A DNA stretch of 64,000 nucleotides, taken from the NCBI GenBank assembly GCA_037501455.1, contig CM074862.1, forward strand, positions 56,513,501 through 56,577,500. The letters run 5' to 3'. Below, in pieces: positions 57,155-64,000 of this stretch. The stretch is from Lantana camara. Its lineage: Eukaryota; Streptophyta; Magnoliopsida; Lamiales; Verbenaceae. Each line of letters opens with the position of its first letter. Within the stretch, counting starts at the first letter, position 1. The translations under genes were made by a program, and so were the position numbers. The notes beneath the pieces are model-generated. The model had not been told where the DNA came from. It ran no database searches and saw only the letters and a program-made list of their open reading frames with translations.

Positions 57155-58097
57155 ATGCCTCGTGGAAGGCCTCGCAGAGAGCATTCTCCCGGTCATCGGC
57201 ATCACCATCGTGAGCGAACTCAACCTCCACCTCCTCAAGCGCAACCTCAAGATTTCTTAAACTCTATGGTACAGCTTATTGGTCTAAGACTAAGAGATTA
57301 TGTGCCTCCTGCACCACAGCTCCTCCACCATCACCACCGGCCCCAATTTCAGCTATTTTGAGAGAATTCCAGAACCAACATCCACCTAGATTTTTCAAGG
57401 GAAATGACATGCAAGCCGAGCAATGGCTTAAAGAGGTGGAACGAATTTGGGAACTTATTCCTTGTGAGACTCGGGAAAAGGCTAGGTGTACCCTCACTCT
57501 AATTCAAGGAGAAGCTTATTCTTGGTGGGAAAGCAACAAGATTATTTTAGATGCCTCCGAGGAAGAGGTTACATGGGAGGTTTTCGTAAGGGAATTCAAG
57601 AACAAGTTCATTCCTCCCTCCTCTCGCACTAGAAGGCTCAGGGAATTCACGAAGCTCAAGCAAGGGAATAGATCGGTTGCCGAATATATAGCCGAGTACG
57701 AGAGATTGTCCAAGTATGCACCCAACATCGCCGGTGATGATTTTCATAAGGCTATGCAATTCGTACAGGGTCTGAGGCCGGACATTCAAGCTGCAATAGA
57801 AGCTGTTAATACTAGTACTTGGAAGAAGGCTATCCAAAAGGCCTTGAAAGTAGAAGACTTGGTAAATGCCCGGAGATCTACTTACAGATCAAGTCAGGGT
57901 TCCGGTTCGGGGTCGAGGCTGAATTATAATGCCGGGAAAAGGCCAATCACCTATGATAACCCTTCACCGTAGTCTAAGGGTCCAATGAAGAAATTCAAGC
58001 CTCAAGTGCCACAAGTACCGGTTCAGAAAGCTCCACGGGCCATGCCTGTCACACCACCACCTACGGGAAAACCGGGATGTTCTTATTGTGGGTGGCC
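57155..58097 (+). pseudogene. Element I gag (frameshifted, nonsense codon, split by a solo LTR)
   Basis: The start MPRGRPRREHSPG at 57155 directly follows TTTCAG/G, an acceptor sequence shared with A and G. An indel near 57320, in the proline-rich linker, moves the gag domain (QNQHPPRFFKGND, IWELIPCET, EAYSWWESN, FVQGLRPDI) to another frame. That frame runs to TAG 57970-57972, stays open after it, and is interrupted at 58098 inside the first zinc knuckle (CSYC visible) by a solo copia LTR. Closely related to the gags of A and G. Confidence 0.88.
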
Positions 58098-60036
58098 TGT
58101 TGGAAAACAAGAATCAGAAAGCAGCGGAATTTAAAAAATTTTCCAACAAAAGGATCTTGAACTCGCAATCGTGTAACCAAATTCGTAAAGATAGAAAACT
58201 TACTTTTCTTTTGTTCTTTCTTGAAGCGTTTCAAGCCACCCAAGAACGCTCTTCTCGCGGCTTGATCCCCTCTCCTTGGTAAAGCTCGAATCTTCAAACT
58301 TCTAACTTGAAGTCTCTAGAGAAAGTCCACCAACTTGATCACAATCTAACTAGTAAGGATGCTAGTTCTCTAGTTAGTGTTTAGGCTTAACCTAGGGTTT
58401 TATTTTATCTTGGAGAAAGGAAGGTGTTCAACACATGAACCAAAAGAATTGCCAATTAGCTCTAAAGGGGAGCATGAGCTCCCCTATATATAGGAAAGGG
58501 AGAGGGGCGCCGATCCTATTCCTTGTTGGGCAAGGATTTGGTTCCTCTCTCTCCTATTACTTGATCATCAAGTATTTTCCAACTTTGACTTTGAATTCAA
58601 ATTCAAATCAACTTTAGGAGAGCTAAAAATATCCAATCTATTTTTGGATTATTTTATACTTTATTTATTTAAAATAAATAACTTATTTTATCTAATTAAT
58701 TAATTCATAATTAATTAACTAGATTATTTTCTCCAAAATAAGACTTTCTTTTTAATTCAAAATTAAACCAAAGTCTATTAAATAATCAACACATTTAATT
58801 ATTTAATACATATATATACAATATATATATATTCACACGTGTGTGACACGTGTCACTCACGTGAGCCACGCGTGTGATTTCACACGTGTGGAACCCTCTT
58901 GGCCCAATTAACTCGTTTAATCATTTTTAAGCCTCAACTCATGTAACCAAGTTGTTGTGTGTGACCCTCTAGGTTCTCAATTCAATTAGCAGTGACCCTA
59001 ATTAATTAATTCACTAATTAATTAATCAGTCCACAGATTAAACGACCATAGTCTAGCAACAGGTGTTTAACCCCTAGCTGAATTGGAATGTTCGGATTCG
59101 ACAGAACCTTTAAGTCATTGATTCATGTGAGATACAAACCTCCTACTTACTATCTCTCAACCAAGATCTAGGGTAAGGGAATAATCAGAACCCTAATAAT
59201 CCGGGCTTAAAGCTAAGTGCATTTCATATCCATTTGATCTCAATCCAAGAAACCCTTTTCTTGATGTCTTGATCTACTACCTTGGCCAAGGACTCCATAT
59301 GGCATATGAATGACTTACACAATAAGAGATCACCTTGCAAATGCAAGTGTAGGTCCTTTCTTGATTCTCATTCACTTTCATGAATCACTTGTGCAGCCCC
59401 AGCATAAGCCTTGAATCAGTTGTCTAAGGCGACACCCTTTAAAGCTTATACCTAAGACTACAGAGTTAACTCATAAAGTGACAAGGAACCTCAAGTCTAA
59501 GGATCAATTAATCACATCAATGACTCGTGAGATATTTCCTAATCTGGAAGTTTCCATTTCCTGAAATAGAAACTTCCTTTCCCATTTAGGAATGTTCTCA
59601 CACGGGGCACCTCAGTGAACTTACTTATTAAAGTAAGCACCCTCATGTATCACGCACGTATCAACTATACACTTTGCACCTCCATGAAACAAGGTGGTCC
59701 TTCTTAAGGGCGTGATCCCACAAGCAAGCCTTAGAGGAGTCAGGTTGACACTCCCACTGTCTGTAGGACTCATCGGCTTGGAGTATTTTACTAATCATGA
59801 CTTATGTGATATAGGGCTCGTTTCATGAACCATTTCACCTAAATGGTAGAGTCCTAAAGTCATCAGGATTAGGGGAGTTCTCATACATGCACAGCTAAAG
59901 TAAACGCATACCAAACAAGAGCATATAAAGAAGTGTTGCCTCAATTCGTTATTTCATTCAAAGATTGTCTGTGATTACAATAAGGAAAAGCACAAAGCGG
60001 ATATACAATCGACGTTCTAGGGCACTATTCCTAACA
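58098..60036 (-). mobile_element. Solo Ty1/copia LTR with TSD TGGCC
   Basis: 1939 bp, flanked by TGGCC on both sides (58093-58097, 60037-60041). Same family as 12089-14026. CACGTG units lie at 58834-58890, the palindrome GGGGAGC/GCTCCCC next to the TATA box at about 58466-58483, and the TATA box at about 58484-58492, all read on the minus strand. Confidence 0.93.
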
Positions 60037-60041
60037 TGGCC

Positions 60042-60809
60042 TACCCATACCTATGAGAATTACCGGTGTCGCCTGAATCTTTGTCTGATTTGTGGGAAGG
60101 CCGATCATAAAGTGGATACGTGTCCAGATAAACGGGATCCACCGCCTGGGGGTCAGAGGCCGCTTGTTAGAGCCCGTGCTTATGCCTTGGAGGGAGAGAA
60201 AGCGGATGCAGATGTGGACCCCGCTGCCGTTGTTGAAGGTACCATTTGCATTCATGGCACGAACATACATACTTTGTTTGATCCGGGGGCTACCCATTCT
60301 TTTATCTCTTGTGATATTTCTGTGGAATTGCCTCTATGTGTTACTCTTTCCTCTGCTTATTATGTTGTGAGTACTCCTTTTGGTGGTATTGTAAAAACTA
60401 ACTGGGTTTTTAGAGAGGTGCCTGTGAGTATTGAGGGTCGGGTCTTTTCCATGGATTTCATTGAATTATCTATGTCTCGGTATGGATCTATCTTGGGTAT
60501 GGATTGGCTTTACAAGCACTGTGCTACTGTTGATTACCGGGCTAAGAGAGTCCAGTTGGGTTCAGAAATTATAACGGGTCGAAGTTCTAAAACCGTGCCT
60601 TTATTGTCTTTCTTGGAAGCTCGGAAATTGGTTTGTGATGGGGCTACGGGATTCGTAGCTTACATTCTTAATCAACCTAAGGATCAGATGAAGTTAGAAG
60701 AGACGGAGGTTGTTAAGGGGTTTCCTGAGGTGTTTCCGGAAAATTTAGATTCATTGCCACTGGAAAGAGAAATAGAATTTCTGATTGACTTGTATCCGAA
60801 TGCTGAGCC
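60042..60809 (+). pseudogene. Element I zinc knuckle, protease and start of RT region (truncated)
   Basis: Continuation of element I after the solo LTR. It contains the second knuckle ([14 protein letters not shown]), the linker [17 protein letters not shown], an RVP_2 protease with FDPGATHSF, and the start of the RT connector (PEVFPENLDSLP, IEFLIDLYP). The copia element cuts it at 60810. It is close to the same region of element A. RT, RNase H and integrase, if present, lie to the right of the window. Reading frames that begin earlier start inside the solo LTR and are not real starts. Confidence 0.88.
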
Positions 60810-62719
60810 TGTTGGAAAACACGAATCAGAAAGCAGTGGAATTTAAAAAAAATTTTCCCAACAAAAGGACCTAGGACTCGCAATCGTGTAACCAAATTCG
60901 TAGAGATAGAAAACTTACTTTTCTTTTGTTCTTTCTTGAAGCGTTTCAAGCCACCCAAGAACGCTCTTCTCGCGGCTTGATCCCCTCTCCTTGGTAAAGC
61001 TCGAATCTTCAAACTTCTAACTTGAAGTCTCTAGAGAAAGTCCACCAACTTGATCACAATCTAACTAGTAAGGATGCTAGTTCTCTAGTTAGTGTTTAGG
61101 CTTACCTAGGGTTTATTTGATCTTGGAGAAAGGAAGGTGTTCAACACATGAACCAAAAGAATTGCCCATAAGCTCTAAAGGGGAGCATGAGCTCCCCTAT
61201 ATATAGGAAAAGGGAGAGGGGCGCCGATCCTAATCCTTGTTGGGCAAGGATTTGGTTCCTCTCTCTCCTATTACTTGATCATCAAGTATTTTCCAACTTT
61301 GACTTTGAATTCTAATTCAAGTCAACTTTTAAGAGAGCTAAAAATATCCAAACTATTTTTGGATAATTTTATACTTTATTTATTTAAAATAAATAACTTA
61401 TTTTATTATCTAATTAATTAATTCGTAATTAATTAACTAGATTATTTTCTCCAAAATAAGACTTTCTTTTTAATTCAAAATTAAACCAAAGTCTATTAAA
61501 TAATTAACACATTTAATTATTTAATACATATATATATAATATATATATATTCACACATGTGATTTCACACGTGTGGAACCCTCTTGGCCCGATTAACTCG
61601 TTTAATCATTTTCAAGCCTCAACTCATGTAACCAAGTTGTTATGTGTGACCCTCTAGGTTCTCAATTCAATTAGCAGTGACCCTAATTAATTAATTCACT
61701 AATTAATTAATCAGTCCACAGATTAAACGACTATAGTCTAGCAACAGGTGTTTAACCCCTAGCTGAATTGGAATGTTCGGATTCGACAGAACCTTTAAGT
61801 CATTGATTCATGTGAGATACAATCCTCCTACTTACTATCTCTCAACCAAGATCTAGGGCAAGAGAATAATCAGAACCCTAATAATCCGGTCTTAAAGTTA
61901 AGTGCATTTCATATCCATTTGATCTCAATCCAAGAAACCCTTTTCTTGATGTCTTGATCTACTGCCTTGGCCAAGGACTCCATATGGCATATGAATGACT
62001 TACACAATAAGAGATCACCTTGCAAATGCAAGTGTAGGTCCTTTCTTGATTCTCATTCACTTTCATGAATCACTTGTGCAGCCCCAGCATAAGCCTTGAA
62101 TCAGTTGTCTAAGGCGACACCCTTTAAAGCTTATACCTAAGACTACAGAGTTAACTCATAAAGTGACAAGGAACCTCAAGTCTAAGGATCAATTAATCAC
62201 ATCAATGACTCGTGAGATATTTCTTAATCTGGAAGTTTCCATTTCTTGAAATAGAAACTTCCTTTCCCATTTAGGAATCTTCCAAAAGGGGCACCTCAGT
62301 GAACTTACTTATGGAAGTAAGCACCCTCATGTATCACGCACGTATCAACTATACACTTTGCACCTCCATGAAACAAGGTGGTCCTTCTTAAGGGCGTGAT
62401 CCCACAAGCAAGCCTTAGAGGAGTCAGGTTGACACTCCCACTGTCTGTAGGACTCATCGGCTTGGAGTATTTTACTAATCATGACTTATGTGATATAGGG
62501 CTCGTTTCATGAACCATTTCACCTAAATGGTAGAGTCCTAAAGTCATCAGGATTAGGGGAGTTCTCATACATGCACAGCTAAAGTAAACGCATACCAAAC
62601 AAGAGCATATAAAGAAGTGTTGCCTCAATTCGTTATTTCATTCAAAGATTGTCTGTGATTACAATAAGGAAAAGCACAAAGCGGATATACAATCGGCTTT
62701 TAGGGCACTATTCCTAACA
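60810..62719 (-). repeat. Ty1/copia 3' LTR (1910 bp)
   Basis: TGTTGG...CCTAACA in plus coordinates. The CACGTG cluster is reduced to one CACGTG plus one CACATGTG here (61552-61576). The TATA box is near 61199-61206. Confidence 0.92.
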
Positions 62720-62731
62720 ATCTCCCACTTG
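62720..62731 (-). other. Ty1/copia polypurine tract
   Basis: CAAGTGGGAGAT on the minus strand, directly before the LTR start TGTTAGG. This is the common plant copia form. Confidence 0.88.
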
Positions 62732-62735
62732 CCCG

Positions 62736-64000
62736 TCAAAGCCATTCTAAAGCTACTCTAAGTCCCATCTTCTGAAGATGACCTTGGAAAGCTTCTCGAC
62801 TAACGGGTTTAGTAAGTGGATCTGCCACGTTCTCTGCTGATGTGACCCTCTCAATTTGCACATCTCCTCTTTTGATAATATCACGGATTAGGTGATACTT
62901 CCTCATAATGTGCTTGGTCCGTTGGTGAGATCTTGGTTCTCTTGCTTGATCAACCGCCCCAGTGTTGTCACAAAACACAGTAATGGGGTCTTTCATGCTA
63001 GGAACAACATTCAACTCTTGAATGAAGTTTCTAATCCAAACACAGATGCAGCTAAGTATTCGGCCTCAGTGGTCGAATCTGCAGTGGTTGTTTGCTTGGA
63101 ACTCTTCCAACTCACTGCTCCGCCGTTTAGGCAGAAAATGTATCCTGACATTGACTTAAAATCATCTGAGTCTGATGCAAAGCTTGCATCGCAGTATCCT
63201 TCGACAGTAAGATCTTTCTGACCTCCGTAAACTAAGAATAATTCTTTAGTACTTTTCAAGTATTTAAGGATATTCTTCACGGCAGCCCAGTGACCATCTC
63301 CAGGGTCAGATTGGAAACGACTTGTCACACTAAGTGCATAAGCCACATCCAGTCGAGTATATAACATTGCATACATTATGCTACCTATTGCTGACGCATA
63401 AGGTGTATGAGTCATTCTCTCCTTGTCAAGATTAGTCTTAGGACACATCTTCTTTGAAAGACATGTTCCTACACTCATAGGAAGGTTCTTAACCTTTGCT
63501 GACTCCATATTGAATCTCTTCAATACTCTGTCAATGTACATCGACTGTGATAGTCCTATTAACCTTCTAGATCTATCTCTATAGATTTTAATTCCAAGGA
63601 TATAGGACGCATCACCAAGATCTTTCATCTCGAATTGGTTCGATAACCATAACTTAGTCACTTTCATATCATCCTTCGAATTCCCAATAAGAAGGATGTC
63701 ATCAACATAAAGTACTAAGAATTGCACTGAGGTCTCCAATTCCTTTCTATACACACATGATTCATTCGAAATTTGCATGAAGCCAAACGCTTTGACTGAT
63801 TCATCAAATCGAATGTTCCAATTCCTAGAAGCCTGTTTCAATCCATAGATTGATCTTTGGAGTTTGCAAACCTTTTGCTCTCTCCCACTGAATGTGAAAC
63901 CTATGGGTTGCTCCATATAAATGTCTTTGTCAATGTCACCATTGAGAAAGGCAGTTTTCACATCCATTTGCCATATCTCATAGTCATAATATGCAGCAAT
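62736..64000 (-). pseudogene. Ty1/copia pol: reverse transcriptase and RNase H (frameshifted, partial)
   Basis: Open from the right edge (QMDVKTAFLNG) to about 63011. It contains the RT thumb/palm with YGLKQASRNWN and catalytic YVDDILLIGN (about 63690-63720), LGIKIYRDR, and the RNase H start (VEGYCDASFASD, SMSGYIFCLNGGAVSW, TTEAEYLA). The frame then breaks near 63020-63030, and the rest of RNase H (VFCDNTGAVDQA, TKHIMRKYHLIRD, NVADPLTKPVS) reads in a second frame ending at 62736. One small indel is enough to explain it. Gag, protease and integrase are outside the window. RT catalytic aspartates are intact. Confidence 0.9.

Larger units (their letters stand above)
60810..64000 (-). mobile_element. 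Ty1/copia element, 3' half, cut by right window edge
   Basis: The minus-strand element comprises the 3' LTR (60810-62719), purine tract and the C-terminal part of pol. Its left flank is GAGCC (60805-60809); the other end is outside the window. The same family left the solo LTRs at 12089 and 58098 and the truncated LTR at 21270. The RT/RNase H type suggests the Tork/Angela side of Ty1/copia, with limited certainty. Confidence 0.9.

Noticed and set aside
58061..58297. Minus-strand frame (MKIRALPRRGDQAARR) repeated at 60713-61012 and partly at 12053-12298
   Set aside because: It lies across the copia LTR border; similarity among copies is LTR identity and part of the frame reads into flanking DNA.

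Overview
This is plant nuclear DNA, almost certainly from an angiosperm and probably a eudicot. The evidence is a 14-exon calreticulin gene with plant-style GT-AG introns, set in dense nests of LTR retrotransposons. These are Ty3/gypsy elements of a Tekay/Del-like chromovirus type, an Athila-like element, and a Ty1/copia family. I see no bacterial, organellar or CRISPR features and no tRNA or rRNA gene. The species cannot be named from the sequence.

Left nest (1-36315). The order of insertion can be read from target-site duplications and split LTRs. The oldest piece is an LTR end, 'D' (35805-36315). Element C (plus strand, LARD-like, no recognisable coding) sits in D. Element B (minus strand) sits in the 5' LTR of C. 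Element A, a near-complete minus-strand Tekay-like gag-pol element (1-10319), sits in the internal region of B. A solo copia LTR (12089-14026) sits in the LTR of B. The 3' LTR of C was hit by a copia LTR (21270), and that LTR was hit in turn by an Athila-like element (23070-35417). A deletion at 35417/35418 removed the far side of these last two.

Gene island (36316-41121). One cellular gene, calreticulin (CRT1/2 type, 428 residues, HDEL), has a perfect ER-stress element (CCAAT-N9-CCACG) and a TATA box in its promoter. Its 3' flank carries a local duplication; one copy contains a MITE-like insertion and the other preserves the empty site.

Right nest (41122-64000). LTR fragment E was hit by F, and F by two elements: G and F'. 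G is a complete 6.3-kb gag-only element (TR-GAG type, TSD GTTTG). F' was hit by solo LTR H (TSD ATAGG) and by element I. The gag of I is split by a solo copia LTR (TSD TGGCC). Its pol is cut by a copia element whose 3' LTR and minus-strand pol run off the right edge.

Main new observation. The Ty3-type LTRs here are very different in sequence but share one transcript architecture. In order this is: a strong splice donor early in the LTR; a cluster of short palindromes or hairpins whose sequence differs in each family; an apparent 64-67-nt mini-exon (85 in C) ending in a combined acceptor/donor; a hairpin with an invariant GGAG loop and a covarying stem; a second covarying hairpin (YAGUC/GACUR); the PBS; and a splice acceptor directly before the gag ATG. 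Splicing would remove the palindromes, the GGAG hairpin and the PBS from the Gag mRNA while genomic RNA keeps them. I propose, as inference, a packaging and RNA-sorting system shared by autonomous and non-autonomous elements. The two non-autonomous elements (C and G) also share an array of CGGGG-loop hairpins, plus one strong hairpin, directly before the 3' polypurine tract.
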